From Myxococcales bacterium (GTDB taxonomy: Bacteria > Myxococcota_A > Polyangia > Haliangiales > Haliangiaceae), in the NCBI GenBank assembly GCA_011526095.1, contig WYBA01000141.1:1-37698 (forward strand): 37,698 bases of DNA. The letters are read 5' to 3'. Below the pieces are notes generated by a model. The model was not told where the DNA came from. It saw only the letters and a list, made by a program, of their open reading frames with translations, and made no database searches. This document shows positions 10,631 through 23,296 of the stretch, one piece after another. The position numbers and the translations under genes are program-made. Position 1 is the first letter of the stretch. Every line of letters begins with the position of its first letter.

Positions 10631-11757
10631 GCGCCCCCCCGCTTGCCGCCGCGCAGCCGCGCGACGCCCTTGCGCCACCACGACGTCTCCCACAGCTCCT
10701 TGACGCCCATGATCCCCTGCGGCCGCAGCAGCATCACCGCGACCAGCGCGAGCGCGTAGGCGATCATCCGGTACTCGGAGAACTCGCGGAACAGCTCGGG
10801 CAGGATCACCAGGATCGCCGCGCCGAGCACGACGCCGGTGATCGAGCCCATGCCGCCGATCACGACGATGATGACGAGGTCGATCGACTTCTGGAACCCC
10901 AGCTCGGTCGGCTTGAGCACGCCGACGCGGTGGGCGTAGAGCGCGCCGCCGATCCCGGCGAAGAACGCCGACATCACGAACGCGGAGACCTTGGCGCGGG
11001 TGGTGTCGATGCCCATCGCCTCGGCCGCGATCTCGTTCTCGCGCACCGCGAGCAGCGCGCGGCCCTTGCTCGAGTACTTGAGCCGGTACGCCAGGATCAG
11101 CAGGATGAAGACGAACAGGTAGACGAAGAACAGCCGGGTGTAGTTGGGGATCTGCGAGAACCCCTCGGCCCCGCCGAGGTTGTCGGCGAGGTCCCACCAC
11201 GACCGCTCCGCCACCTGCTCGACGTTCTTGGGCTGGCGCGCGGTGATCTGGCCGAGCACGCGGGCGATCTCGCCGAACCCGAGCGTGACGATCGCGAGGT
11301 AGTCGCCGCGCAGGCGCAACGACGGCAACCCGACGACGACGCCGAACACCGCGGCGACGAGGCCGCCGAGCATGCAGCCGCCGAGGAACAGCAGCTGCCC
11401 CGAGCCGAGGAACCCGCCCACCGGCTCCCACGTGCCGAAGAACTTCATCGAGCCGTAGAACGTCAGCCACGCCGCGGCGTAGCCACCGAGCAGCATGAAC
11501 CCGGCGTGGCCGAGCGAGAACTGGCCGGCGTAGCCGTTGACGACGTTGAGCGAGCCGGCGAGCAGGATCGCGATCCCGACGTCGAGCAGGATCTCGGTCC
11601 ACGTCGCGCCGACGAGCGGGCCGACGACCGTGTCGACCACCATCGCCAGCGCGAACGCGACGACGAACGGGGCGAGCGACAGCCCGGTGTTGACGACCGG
11701 GTTCGGGCGCAGCGCGCCGACCCGCTCGGACAGGGTCTTGCCGGCGCGGTCGCTCAT
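10627..11757 (-). CDS. livM: Branched-chain amino acid ABC transporter permease LivM
   Basis: The 376-residue permease has about nine to ten membrane helices and LivM-family motifs: GYAGQFSLGHAGFMLLGGY, and GDYLAIVTLGFGEIARV in the cytoplasmic coupling region. A loop of about 30 residues after the second motif (KNVEQVAERSWWDLADNLGG) is predicted to be extracytoplasmic. LivM and LivH form the membrane channel. The ATG overlaps the livH stop as ATGA, with GGAGAAGG immediately upstream inside livH. The C-terminal tail is basic (WWRKGVARLRGGKRGGA), consistent with a cytoplasmic end. Confidence 0.95.
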   Translation of the reverse strand: MSDRAGKTLSERVGALRPNPVVNTGLSLAPFVVAFALAMVVDTVVGPLVGATWTEILLDVGIAILLAGSLNVVNGYAGQFSLGHAGFMLLGGYAAAWLTFYGSMKFFGTWEPVGGFLGSGQLLFLGGCMLGGLVAAVFGVVVGLPSLRLRGDYLAIVTLGFGEIARVLGQITARQPKNVEQVAERSWWDLADNLGGAEGFSQIPNYTRLFFVYLFVFILLILAYRLKYSSKGRALLAVRENEIAAEAMGIDTTRAKVSAFVMSAFFAGIGGALYAHRVGVLKPTELGFQKSIDLVIIVVIGGMGSITGVVLGAAILVILPELFREFSEYRMIAYALALVAVMLLRPQGIMGVKELWETSWWRKGVARLRGGKRGGA

Positions 11758-12701
11758 ACCTTCTCCACCGCCGCCTTGCCGAGCAGGCCGCTCGGCTTGA
11801 ACAGCAGCACCAGGATCAGGATCCCGAACACGTAGATGTCCTGGAGCTGGCTGACCCACGGCTTGTCGGCGAACACCGCGCCGACGTAGCGGTGGACGAA
11901 CACCTCGACGAACGCGATCAGCAGCGCGCCGGCGGCGGCGCCGCGGACGTTGCCGATCCCGCCGACGACCGCGGCGACGAACGCCTTGAGCCCGAGCAGC
12001 ACCCACGACGCGTCGGCGGTGAGCCGCAGGTCGTTGCGCAGCGCGAACAGGATGCCGCCGGCGGCGGCGAGCGCCGAGCCGATCGCGAACGTCACCGTGA
12101 TCACCCGGTTGACGTCGATCCCCATCAGCGCCGCGGTGCGCTCGTCGTGCGACACCGCGCGCATCGCGCGGCCCATCCGCGTGCCGTAGACCAGCCGCTC
12201 GAGCCCGACGACGAGCGCGATCGTCACGGCGATCGTCATCAGGTCGTAGAGCCGCAGCTGGACCGCGCCGACCTCCCCGAGCACGCTGTTGGCGAGCAGC
12301 GGACGGATCGTGTCGGGCTTGTTGCCGAACACGCCGTCGAGGATGCCGACGTTCTGGAGCAGCAGCGACACGCCGATCGCGGTGATCAGGACGTTGAGGC
12401 GCGGCGCCTTGCGCAGCGGCCGGTACGCCAGCCGCTCGATCGTCACGCCCATCGCGGCGCACACCGCCATCGTCAGCACGAGCACGACCGGCACGGCGAT
12501 CGCGGGCGCGCCGCCGGCGGCGGTCCACCCGAACACGCCGGCGATCGACAGCGCCAGCCACCCGCCCCACGCGACGACGTCGGAGTGGGCGAAGTTGATG
12601 AACCGCAGGATGCCGTAGACGAGCGTGTAGCCCAGCGCGATCAGGGCGTAGAGGCCGCCGACCGCGAGCGTGTTGATCGTCGTCTCGAGGACGTCATCCA
12701 C
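11754..12701 (-). CDS. livH: Branched-chain amino acid ABC transporter permease LivH
   Basis: The 315-residue hydrophobic protein has about eight helices. It shows the LivH motifs NFAHSDVVAWGG near the N-terminus, MGIDVNRVITVTFAIGS in the coupling loop, and GGIGNVRGAAAGALLI. It partners LivM to form the substrate channel. The start is GTG at 12701 (VDDVLETTINTL), 21 bp after the livK stop; an overlapping ATG four bases later is out of frame. No strong ribosome binding site is visible, so translation may depend on ribosomes finishing livK. Confidence 0.94.
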   Translation of the reverse strand: MDDVLETTINTLAVGGLYALIALGYTLVYGILRFINFAHSDVVAWGGWLALSIAGVFGWTAAGGAPAIAVPVVLVLTMAVCAAMGVTIERLAYRPLRKAPRLNVLITAIGVSLLLQNVGILDGVFGNKPDTIRPLLANSVLGEVGAVQLRLYDLMTIAVTIALVVGLERLVYGTRMGRAMRAVSHDERTAALMGIDVNRVITVTFAIGSALAAAGGILFALRNDLRLTADASWVLLGLKAFVAAVVGGIGNVRGAAAGALLIAFVEVFVHRYVGAVFADKPWVSQLQDIYVFGILILVLLFKPSGLLGKAAVEKV

Positions 12702-12722
12702 GGGGCACGCGTCCGCGCGGCG

Positions 12723-13934
12723 CTACGGCTCGATGCGGGCGGCCATCGTCGGCACGCCGTTCTTGTACTCGAGGATCACCGCCGACTTCTTGGCGTTGCG
12801 GTTCTCGTCGATCGAGAACGTGCCGGTCACGCCCTTGAAGTCCTTGGTCGAGTTGATCGCGGCGGCGAGCGCCTTGCCCTCGATCGGCTTGCCGTCGCCC
12901 GGCCACGACCGCTCGATCGCGTCGAACAGCAGCATCGCGGCGTCGTAGCCGAGCGCGGCGAGGCCGTCGGGCGTCTCGCTGTACTTCGCCTGGTAGTTCT
13001 TGACGAACGCCTGGACCTCCGGCCGCGCCTCCTCGTGGGAGTAGTGGTTCGAGTAGTAGTTGCCGTTGATCGCGTCGCCGGCGATCTTGGCCAGCTCGGC
13101 GGAGTCCCAGCCGTCGCCGCCGAGGAACGGCACGGTGATGCCGGCCTCGCGCGCCTTGCGGATGATCGTGCCGACGTCGGAGTAGTACCCCGGCAGGAAC
13201 ACGACCTCGGCGCCGGCGCCCTTGATCGACTGCAGCTGCGACGACACCTCGAGGTTGCCGCCGGTGTAGGCCTGCTCGGCGGCGATCGTGCCGCCGAGCT
13301 CGGTGAACGCCTTCTTGAAGTCGCTGGCGAGGCCGGCCGAGTACGCCTGCGACTGGTCGTAGAGCACCGCGGCCTTGGTCAGCTTCAGGTTCTCGCGCGC
13401 GAACTTGGCGGCGACGAACCCCTGGAACGAGTCGATGAAGCACACGCGGGACACCATGTCGCCGACCGCGGTGACGTCGGGGTTGGTCGACGACGGGCTG
13501 ATCATCGGCACGCCCTCCTTCTGCGCGATCGGGCCGCCGACCAGCGACAGCGACGACGCGACCTCGCCGAGGATCGCGACGACCTTGTCGTCGTTGATCA
13601 GGCGGGTGACGACGATCGACGTCTCCTGCGACTTGCCGGCGGTGTCCTGGGTGACGAGCTCGACCTTGCGGCCCTTGACCCCGCCCGCCGCGTTCTTCTC
13701 CTCGATCGCCAGCCGGATGCCCTTGTCGGTGCTCTGGCCGAACGTCGCCTGGGCGCCGGACATCGACCCGTAGTGGCCGATCTTGATCGCGCCCTTGCCC
13801 GTGTCCTGGACGCGCGAGCCGCCGGACTTCTTGGCGCCCATCTGATCGCACGCGGCGATCGACGACAGCGCCAGCGCCCCGAGCACGAGGACGAGCCCCG
13901 CAACCTTACCTGCATGCCAACCGCGTAGATTCAC
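12723..13934 (-). CDS. livK: Branched-chain amino acid ABC transporter substrate-binding lipoprotein (LivK/LivJ-like)
   Basis: The 403-residue periplasmic binding protein has a type I periplasmic-binding (leucine-binding) fold: AIKIGHYGSMSGAQATFGQ at the start of lobe 1 and VVAILGEVASSLSL, VPMISPSSTNPDV and GYDAAMLLFDAIE further on. The signal peptide ends in a lipobox (SSIAAC, Cys29), so the protein is lipid-anchored. I chose the GTG at 13934 because it places a short basic n-region before the hydrophobic core and has GAGGAG about 8 nt upstream; the open frame extends to 14099 but that part overlaps the promoter. First gene of the livKHMGF operon. Ligand specificity within the family (branched-chain amino acids, amides or others) cannot be decided. 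Confidence 0.93.
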   Translation of the reverse strand: MNLRGWHAGKVAGLVLVLGALALSSIAACDQMGAKKSGGSRVQDTGKGAIKIGHYGSMSGAQATFGQSTDKGIRLAIEEKNAAGGVKGRKVELVTQDTAGKSQETSIVVTRLINDDKVVAILGEVASSLSLVGGPIAQKEGVPMISPSSTNPDVTAVGDMVSRVCFIDSFQGFVAAKFARENLKLTKAAVLYDQSQAYSAGLASDFKKAFTELGGTIAAEQAYTGGNLEVSSQLQSIKGAGAEVVFLPGYYSDVGTIIRKAREAGITVPFLGGDGWDSAELAKIAGDAINGNYYSNHYSHEEARPEVQAFVKNYQAKYSETPDGLAALGYDAAMLLFDAIERSWPGDGKPIEGKALAAAINSTKDFKGVTGTFSIDENRNAKKSAVILEYKNGVPTMAARIEP

Positions 13935-13960
13935 GGCAGTTCTCCTCGAACGATGCGGCA

Positions 13961-13990
13961 GCGATAGCCGAGTGGCGCTCACGCTGTCAA
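13961..13990 (-). promoter_or_regulatory. Promoter of the liv operon
   Basis: On the minus strand a perfect TTGACA (13985-13990) is followed after 18 bp by TATCGC (13961-13966). This predicts transcription starting around 13954, about 20 nt before the livK GTG at 13934. No operator is evident. Confidence 0.55.
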
Positions 13991-14055
13991 CCCGCCGTCC
14001 GGTGGAAACGCGCGCGCCGCTCGTGATACCCACGGTCAGCCCCGCAGGGGCATCG

Positions 14056-15999
14056 ATGGCCAGCGAACCCGCGCGGCGACGCCACAGCACGACGACCACC
14101 GCGGTGCACGGTCACCACGGCCCGCAGACGCCCAGGGAGCTGGTCGCGATGTCGCTCGGCGCGCTCGGCGTCGTCTACGGCGACATCGGCACGTCGCCCT
14201 TGTACGCGATCAAGGAGTCCACCGGGCCGCACGGCGTGCCGCCGACGCCGGACAACATCCTGGGGATCCTGTCGCTGGTGTTCTGGGCGCTCGCGCTGAT
14301 CATCAGCGTCAAGTACCTGCTGTTCGTCCTGCGCGCCGACAACAAGGGCGAGGGCGGGATCCTGTCGCTCGCCGCGCTCGTCGCCGGGCCCGGCGGCACG
14401 CGCGGCCCGCGCCTCATCATCCCCGTCGCGCTCGCGCTCGCCGGCGCCGGCCTGCTGTTCGGCGAGGGCATCATCACGCCGGCGATCTCGGTGCTCGGCG
14501 CGATGGAGGGCCTCGGGGTCGCGACCCACGCGCTCGAGCCGCTGATCGTCCCGATCACCGCCGGCATCCTGGTCGCGCTGTTCGCGCTCCAGCGGTTCGG
14601 CACGCACAAGATCGCCAGCGTGTTCGGCTGGGTGATGCTGGTGTGGTTCCTGTCGATCGCCGCGGCCGGGCTGCCGGCGATCGTCCGCACCCCCGAGGTG
14701 CTGTCGGCGATCAACCCGTACTACGCGGTCGACTTCTTCCTGCGCAACGGCCTCGACGGGTTCCTGCTGCTCGGCTCCGTCGTGCTGGTCATCACCGGCG
14801 GCGAGGCGCTGTACGCCGACATGGGCCACTTCGGCCGCTCGCCGATCCGGCTGGCGTGGTTCTCGCTGGTGCTGCCGTGCGTGCTGCTGTCGTACTTCGG
14901 CCAGGGCGCGATCGTGCTCGAGCGCGCGCCGGCGCCGGTCGACAACACCTTCTACGCCCTGGTCGAGGGGCCGATGCTCTACCCGATGGTGGTGCTGGCG
15001 ACGATGGCCGCGGTCGTCGCGTCGCAGGCGCTGATCAGCGGCGTGTACTCGCTGACCCGCCAGGCGATGCTGCTCGGGTTCTCGCCGCGCGTCACGGTCA
15101 AGCACACCTCCGCCGAGACCCAGGGCCAGATCTACATCCCGGAGATCAACTGGATCCTGATGGTCGGCTCGGTCGCGCTGGTGCTGGGGTTCCAGACCAG
15201 CACCAACCTCGCCGCGGCCTACGGCATCGCGGTGACCGGCACGATGGCGATCACCTCGTACCTGTTCTTCAAGGTCGCGCGCGCCCGGTTCGGGTGGAAG
15301 CCGTGGCAAGCGATCACGTTCCTCGTGGCGTTCCTGCTGATCGACCTGACGTTCTTCAGCGCCAACTTCCACAAGATCACCTCGGGCGGCTGGCTGCCGC
15401 TCGCCACCGGCACCGGCGTGTTCATCGTCGCGACGACGTGGTGGCGCGGCCGGATCGAGCTGGCCAAGGCGGTCGGCGAGGCGACGCTGCCGGTCGAGCT
15501 GTTCCTCGCTGATCTCGCCGAGACCAAGATCCACCGCGTCCAGGGCACGGCGGTGTTCATGGCGTCGAGCGTCCAGGGCATCCCGCAGGTCCTGCTCCAC
15601 CACGTCAAGCACAACAAGGTGCTGCACAAGCAGGTCGTGCTGCTGTCGATCGAGACCGCGAGCGTGCCGTTCGTCCCCGGCAACGACTCGATCGAGCTCG
15701 AGGACCTCGGCCAGGGGTTCTTCCGGGTCAAGGCGGTCGTCGGCTTCATGCAGGAGCCCAAGGTCCCGCGGATCATGAACCGCGCGGCGACCGCGTCCGA
15801 CGGCGCGCTCGTCTACAACCCCGGCGACACGACGTACTACATGGGCCGCCAGACCCTGCTCACCACCGGCAAGGCGAAGATGCAGCGGTGGCGCAAGGTG
15901 CTGTTCAGCTTCCTGTCGCGCAACTCGCGCCCGCCGACCGCGTTCTTCGACCTGCCGCCGAACCGCGTCGTCGAGCTCGGCATGCAGATCGAGCTGTAG
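14056..15999 (+). CDS. kup: Low-affinity K+ uptake permease Kup
   Basis: The 647-residue protein is a KUP/HAK/KT family K+/H+ symporter. The family signature LGALGVVYGDIGTSPLYAIKE lies at about residues 34-54, followed by VKYLLFVLRADNKGEGG and GEGIITPAISVLGAMEGL. About twelve membrane helices occupy the first 450 residues, and a hydrophilic cytoplasmic C-terminal domain follows. Length and order match the family. An in-frame GTG at 13972 would add 28 residues, but it sits inside the divergent liv promoter. The ATG at 14056 has AGGGG five bases upstream and is preferred. The His/Thr-rich N-terminus (HSTTTTAVHGHHG) is cytoplasmic. It is divergent from the liv operon and convergent with the kinase gene. 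Confidence 0.95.
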   Translation: MASEPARRRHSTTTTAVHGHHGPQTPRELVAMSLGALGVVYGDIGTSPLYAIKESTGPHGVPPTPDNILGILSLVFWALALIISVKYLLFVLRADNKGEGGILSLAALVAGPGGTRGPRLIIPVALALAGAGLLFGEGIITPAISVLGAMEGLGVATHALEPLIVPITAGILVALFALQRFGTHKIASVFGWVMLVWFLSIAAAGLPAIVRTPEVLSAINPYYAVDFFLRNGLDGFLLLGSVVLVITGGEALYADMGHFGRSPIRLAWFSLVLPCVLLSYFGQGAIVLERAPAPVDNTFYALVEGPMLYPMVVLATMAAVVASQALISGVYSLTRQAMLLGFSPRVTVKHTSAETQGQIYIPEINWILMVGSVALVLGFQTSTNLAAAYGIAVTGTMAITSYLFFKVARARFGWKPWQAITFLVAFLLIDLTFFSANFHKITSGGWLPLATGTGVFIVATTWWRGRIELAKAVGEATLPVELFLADLAETKIHRVQGTAVFMASSVQGIPQVLLHHVKHNKVLHKQVVLLSIETASVPFVPGNDSIELEDLGQGFFRVKAVVGFMQEPKVPRIMNRAATASDGALVYNPGDTTYYMGRQTLLTTGKAKMQRWRKVLFSFLSRNSRPPTAFFDLPPNRVVELGMQIEL

Positions 16000-16027
16000 C
16001 GAACACCCGCGACGTCGAGCCGGGCGG

Positions 16028-18676
<2,649 letters not shown>

Positions 18677-18680
18677 ACAC

Positions 18681-18713
18681 CGCGCCCCGCTTGCCGTGGC
18701 GACGCGGGGCGCG
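18681..18713 (-). promoter_or_regulatory. Perfect hairpin covering the kinase ribosome binding site
   Basis: A perfect 10 bp inverted repeat, CGCGCCCCGC (18681-18690) and GCGGGGCGCG (18704-18713), is separated by 13 nt. In the kinase mRNA the arm nearest the start contains GCGGGG, the only Shine-Dalgarno-like sequence, and ends 4 nt before the AUG at 18676. If it folds it would hide the ribosome binding site. It has no U-run, but it could alternatively help end the upstream STAS transcript. Confidence 0.5.
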
Positions 18714-18792
18714 CGCCGTCGTCGCGCCCCCGGGCGGTGGCCGCGGACACGCTTCGCGTCTGGCGGGTCACCGCGCGGCCGGTGCGGGCGCG

Positions 18793-19623
18793 TCAGGCGC
18801 GCTTGCGCGGCGGGGCGTATCCGGCGCGCTCGTAGGCGCGCGCGACCGCCGCGTCGAGGCGGTCGACGGCGGTGACCGTGACGCCGCGCTCGCGGCCGAG
18901 CGCGCCCCACGCGTCGGCGACCGCCGGGGTCGCTCCGGACAGCAGCACCTCGACCCCCGCCATCCGCTTCTGGTCGAAGAACCGGCGGATCGCCTCGACG
19001 ACGACCGGGTGGAGCGGCTCGACCAGCGCCGCGACGTCGAGCACCAGGGCCGGCGCCCCGGCGCGCACGACCAGCAGCAGCGCGCGCCCGAGGATCGAGT
19101 CGAGCGCGTCGGACGTCGGCGTGCCGAACAGCAGCACCGCCGGGACCTCGGGCGCGATCAGCACGACCGGCGTGCCGGCCTCGAGCTGCTCGGCCGCCTT
19201 CTCCTGCGCCGACATCCGCCCGGCGGTGGCGAACGCGTCCATCGCCAGCGCGACCAGCCACTCGAACAGCTCGCCGATCGACGCGGCGCGATCGCTGGGC
19301 GCGAACTCGATCACCGCGTCGCGCAGCGCGATCAGCACCGCCGCGACGTCGAACCCGCTGGCGCCGCTGGCCGACAGGCTCGCGCCGGCGAGCGCCGCCG
19401 CCTTCTCCAGCTCGCGCACCTCGGGCGCGCCCGGGCGCAGGCTGGCCTCGGGCAGCAGCACCGCCTCGCCCAGCGCGGTGACCATGCTCGACACCAGCGC
19501 GGCGTGCTGGCGCGGGTCGACCGGGCGCGGCCAGCGCATCCGGGACCGATCGAAGCGATGGCCCCAGCTCGCGAGCACCTCGTCGGTGCGCCGCAGCAGC
19601 ACGTGGGACAGCTCGCTCGACAT
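18793..19623 (-). CDS. STAS-domain protein resembling RsbR-type co-antagonists
   Basis: The 276-residue soluble protein has a helical N-terminal half (LRRTDEVLASWGHRFDRSRMRW...) reminiscent of the RsbRD N-terminal sensor, and a C-terminal half (about residues 160-270) with the strand-helix pattern of a STAS domain: GTPVVLIAPEVPAVLLF, ALVLDVAALVEPLHPVVVEAI, GVEVLLSGATPAVADAW. In stressosome RsbR proteins two Thr are phosphorylated. My alignment by eye puts Ala198 at the first (usually D-I-T-G) and Ser229 at the second, so one site may be lost. It lies upstream of the kinase gene on the same strand (116 bp gap) and divergent from a PP2C phosphatase. The domain call is by pattern, not by search. 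ATG at 19623. Confidence 0.75.
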   Translation of the reverse strand: MSSELSHVLLRRTDEVLASWGHRFDRSRMRWPRPVDPRQHAALVSSMVTALGEAVLLPEASLRPGAPEVRELEKAAALAGASLSASGASGFDVAAVLIALRDAVIEFAPSDRAASIGELFEWLVALAMDAFATAGRMSAQEKAAEQLEAGTPVVLIAPEVPAVLLFGTPTSDALDSILGRALLLVVRAGAPALVLDVAALVEPLHPVVVEAIRRFFDQKRMAGVEVLLSGATPAVADAWGALGRERGVTVTAVDRLDAAVARAYERAGYAPPRKRA

Positions 19624-19696
19624 CTCCGCCAGCCTACCGCGCCGGACCACGGGTGTGCCACCCGACGTCGCCCGAGGTCGGCCGGCGTCGCCCGGC

Positions 19697-19725
19697 TTGA
19701 GCCGGCGCCACGCGCCGTGTACCGT
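19697..19725 (+). promoter_or_regulatory. Candidate promoter of the PP2C phosphatase gene
   Basis: TTGAGC (19697-19702) and TACCGT (19720-19725) are separated by 17 bp, giving a predicted start near 19732 and a leader of about 18 nt before the ATG at 19750. The -35 sits in a small palindrome (CCGGCTTGAGCCGG). In such GC-rich DNA this is suggestive, not proven. Confidence 0.35.
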
Positions 19726-19749
19726 CGATCGTGGAGGTGGGCTGAACCG

Positions 19750-20559
<810 letters not shown>

Positions 20560-20672
20560 CGCCGGCGCCGCGTGCCGGCCGCTGCGCCGGCCCGGAATGA
20601 ACCCGGCCTGCGCCTGGTTGGCCGACGCAACCCGAATCCTCCCGGCGCGTCATGCGTTGACGAGGCAACGTG

Positions 20673-22616
20673 ATGACCCAGCAGCCCTCCTCCGCTCGCC
20701 TCCGCTGGCTGGCCATCGCGCTCGCGGCGGTCGCCGCCGCGCTGATCGCGCTGGTCGTGACCCGCGGCGATGACGCCTCGCGGCGCGGCGACGCCCCGCG
20801 CGCCGCGCGCCCGACCCGGGACGTGCCGGGCGGCCTGTTCGGCGGCGGGCCGGGACGACAGGGCGCCCGACGCCCGCCCCCGGACGTGTGGGGCGCGCTG
20901 ACCCGCCCCGCGCACCTGGTCCGGGTCGAGGGCCAGGTCGTCGAGGCGACCACCGGCGAGCCGGTCACCGACGTCGACGTCGTGTTCGCCGGCCCGGACG
21001 GGCCCGCCGGCCCCGCCGGCGAGTCCACCGCGACCGTCGATGGCGACGGCCGCTACGCGATCGACGTCACGCCCGGCACCTACCGGCCGTTCGTCCGCGG
21101 CGACGGCGTGATCAGCGTCGGCGCCGCCGGGTGGGAGCGGCTGCCCGGCGCGGCCGATCCCGCGACGGCCGGTGCGGTCGATGGCACCCGCGCCCCGGTG
21201 CTGCACGTCGCCGCGACCCAGCGCGGCGTCGACCTCTCGGTCGAGCGCGCCGGGATCATCTCCGGCCGCGTGGTCGACGCCGGCGGGCGCGCCGTGGTCG
21301 GCGCCGCGGTGCGCACGCTCGGCGGCGCCGGCCGCCGGCCGGTGCTCGGCACCGACGTCGCCGAGACCGACGCGGCCGGGCGGTTCCGGCTCGAGGTGCC
21401 GGTCGGCTACTACGCGCTCGACGCCGCCCACCCGGACCACGGCGGCCTGGCCGATCCGGCGGACGGCCCGCCGATGGTCGAGGTCCTGCCCGGCCAGACG
21501 GCGGCGATCGAGCTGCGCATGGTCGCGGGCTGCGTGATCACCGGCCGGGCGGTGCGCCCCGACGGCTCCCCGGCCGGCGACGGCGCGATCGAGCGCGGCC
21601 TCGGCGGCGACGCCTTCACCCCGGCCGGCCAGCTCGACGCCGACGGTCGGTTCCGCTTCACCACCGCGCTCACCGAGGAGGTGTCGCTGCGGGCGTGGCC
21701 GTGGAAGTCGGCGCCGGCGCCGGCGCAGACCGTGGCGTGCCACGACGGCGCGCGCCACGAGCTGACGTTCGTCGTCCCCGACGCCGCGCCCGATCTCGTC
21801 GGCAAGATCGTGGACGCCAGCGGCGACGCGGTGCCGATGGCGTTCGTCGACATCTACGGCATGTCGCCCGGCACGATGAACCAGCAGGAGCGCGGCGATC
21901 CCGACGGCGGCTGGGCGGTGTTCGCGCTGCCGCCGGGCGACTACGCGATCAGCGCGCACGTGCCGGGCCAGGGCGCGGCGTGGGTGATGGCGACGGTGCC
22001 GGGCCCCGAGGTCGTGCTGCGGCTGTCGGGGACCGGCTCGCTCGCCGGCCGGGTCGAGGGGATCGACGACGGCACGTTCCTGCTCGAGATCGGCGCCTGC
22101 GCGATCGGCGGCGGCGCGGTCGGGATCGACCACCAGACCATCCTCGTCCCGGTGCGCGGCGGGCGCTACCGCGTCGACGGGCTGCCGGCGTGCCGGCTGT
22201 CGCTCGCGGTCCGCGCCGGCACGCGCTACGTGCCCGGCGAGCTCGAGGTGCGGGCCGGCGAGGTCGTGACCCACGACCTCGACGTCTCGCCGCCGCGCGC
22301 CAAGACGGTGCGGGTGCGGGTCCGGAATCCGGACGGCAGCCTCGCCGCCGGCGCGATGGTCGTCGCGATGGGCGCCGACGCGATGGCCGCGGCGCCGCAG
22401 CCGATGGCCACCGACGCGCAGGGCGAGGTGACGATCGCCGCCCACGTCGGCGACCTCGTCCACGCGTTCGTCCAGGACTCGGGCGCGATGGGGTCCGGCC
22501 AGGTGAGCGACGCGCCCGGCGACCACGAGGACCTCGTCGTCACGCTCGAGCCGCCGTACGTCGACGACCTCGGCGGGCTCGACCTCGATCCGCCGGACGA
22601 CGACCTCTACCCTTAG
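20673..22616 (+). CDS. Membrane-anchored protein with repeated carboxypeptidase-regulatory-like beta domains
   Basis: The 647-residue protein has a basic start and one hydrophobic helix (about residues 12-30) that is either an uncleaved anchor or a signal peptide. The rest is extracytoplasmic and built from several Ig-like/CarboxypepD_reg-type repeats, recognisable by recurrent G-x-V-x-D-A-x-G-x-A-V and G-x-Y-x-L/I-D patterns: VEGQVVEATTGEPVTDVDV, SGRVVDAGGRAVVGAAV, GKIVDASGDAVPMAFV, AGRVEGIDDGTFL. A few Cys (for example MVAGCVITG, CHDGARH) could form disulfides. No enzyme domain is visible. The C-terminus is strongly acidic (DDLGGLDLDPPDDDLYP). ATG at 20673 has GAGG upstream; a GTG directly before it is also in frame. 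Probably a surface or periplasmic structural protein. Confidence 0.8.
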   Translation: MTQQPSSARLRWLAIALAAVAAALIALVVTRGDDASRRGDAPRAARPTRDVPGGLFGGGPGRQGARRPPPDVWGALTRPAHLVRVEGQVVEATTGEPVTDVDVVFAGPDGPAGPAGESTATVDGDGRYAIDVTPGTYRPFVRGDGVISVGAAGWERLPGAADPATAGAVDGTRAPVLHVAATQRGVDLSVERAGIISGRVVDAGGRAVVGAAVRTLGGAGRRPVLGTDVAETDAAGRFRLEVPVGYYALDAAHPDHGGLADPADGPPMVEVLPGQTAAIELRMVAGCVITGRAVRPDGSPAGDGAIERGLGGDAFTPAGQLDADGRFRFTTALTEEVSLRAWPWKSAPAPAQTVACHDGARHELTFVVPDAAPDLVGKIVDASGDAVPMAFVDIYGMSPGTMNQQERGDPDGGWAVFALPPGDYAISAHVPGQGAAWVMATVPGPEVVLRLSGTGSLAGRVEGIDDGTFLLEIGACAIGGGAVGIDHQTILVPVRGGRYRVDGLPACRLSLAVRAGTRYVPGELEVRAGEVVTHDLDVSPPRAKTVRVRVRNPDGSLAAGAMVVAMGADAMAAAPQPMATDAQGEVTIAAHVGDLVHAFVQDSGAMGSGQVSDAPGDHEDLVVTLEPPYVDDLGGLDLDPPDDDLYP

Positions 22617-22627
22617 CCGCGCCGGCC

Positions 22628-23296
22628 TCAGTACCAGGTCGCGCCGAGCTGGGCGACGAACGCGCCGACCGCGCCACCGTCGTAGACGCTGAACGTGAAC
22701 GTGACGTCGCCGGACAGCGCGAACCGGCCCTGCCGGAGCAGGTCCAGCCCGCCGCCGCCGAGCACGCCGAGCCCGCCGCGCGACCGCTCGTCGGCGTCCG
22801 ACTCGGAGCGCAGCGTCAGGCTGGACAGGCCGGCGCCCGCGCGCAGGTGCAGCGCGTGCAGCAGGTAGAGCTGCGCGCCCAGCGTCAGCGTGGCGTTCTG
22901 GTTGATCGTGTTCGACGAGGTGTCGTCCTGGCGCGCGGTCCCGGTGAGCAGGAAGTCGACGAACCACGCGAGCCGATCGGTCGCGCTCGTGCCGAGCCGC
23001 AGATCGAAGCTGCCCCCGACCGCGCTCGCCTCCTCGATCCCGAACCCGACCTGCATCGACGGCCCGAGCAGCACGCCGATCGCGAGCCCCTCGCGCTGGC
23101 GCTCGGGCTCGAGGTTCGCCTCCGCCGCCTGGGCGCGGGCGCGCCGGTCCGGGACGATCTCGTCGTCGTCGCGATCGGCCTCGGCTGACTCGGGGGCGGC
23201 GCCGGCCGGCGGCACCTCGTCCGCGCGCGCGCGCCCGACCGGCGCGGCCGCCGCGACCGCCAGCGCGAGCCCGACCGCGACGCCGCGACGGCTCAC
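22628..23296 (-). CDS. Outer-membrane beta-barrel-like protein with signal peptide
   Basis: The 222-residue protein has a typical signal peptide (VSRRGVAVGLALAVAAAAPVG, cleavage near ARA-DE), then an acidic linker with many Asp/Glu/Arg. From about residue 70, alternating hydrophobic strands rich in Gly and aromatics (LAIGVLLGPSMQVGFG, LAWFVDFLLTG, LTLGAQLYLLHALHLRAG, FALSGDVTFTFSVY) end in a C-terminal Tyr. A terminal aromatic residue is characteristic of outer-membrane barrels. The GTG start overlaps the stop of the upstream ferredoxin gene (GTGA, 4 bp), so the two are coupled. No specific family is recognised; a porin-like or surface assembly role is inference. Confidence 0.72.
   Translation of the reverse strand: MSRRGVAVGLALAVAAAAPVGRARADEVPPAGAAPESAEADRDDDEIVPDRRARAQAAEANLEPERQREGLAIGVLLGPSMQVGFGIEEASAVGGSFDLRLGTSATDRLAWFVDFLLTGTARQDDTSSNTINQNATLTLGAQLYLLHALHLRAGAGLSSLTLRSESDADERSRGGLGVLGGGGLDLLRQGRFALSGDVTFTFSVYDGGAVGAFVAQLGATWY

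Noticed and set aside
13972..14055. Longer Kup starting at a GTG (13972)
   Set aside because: It would overlap the divergent liv promoter and lacks a ribosome binding site; ATG 14056 has one.
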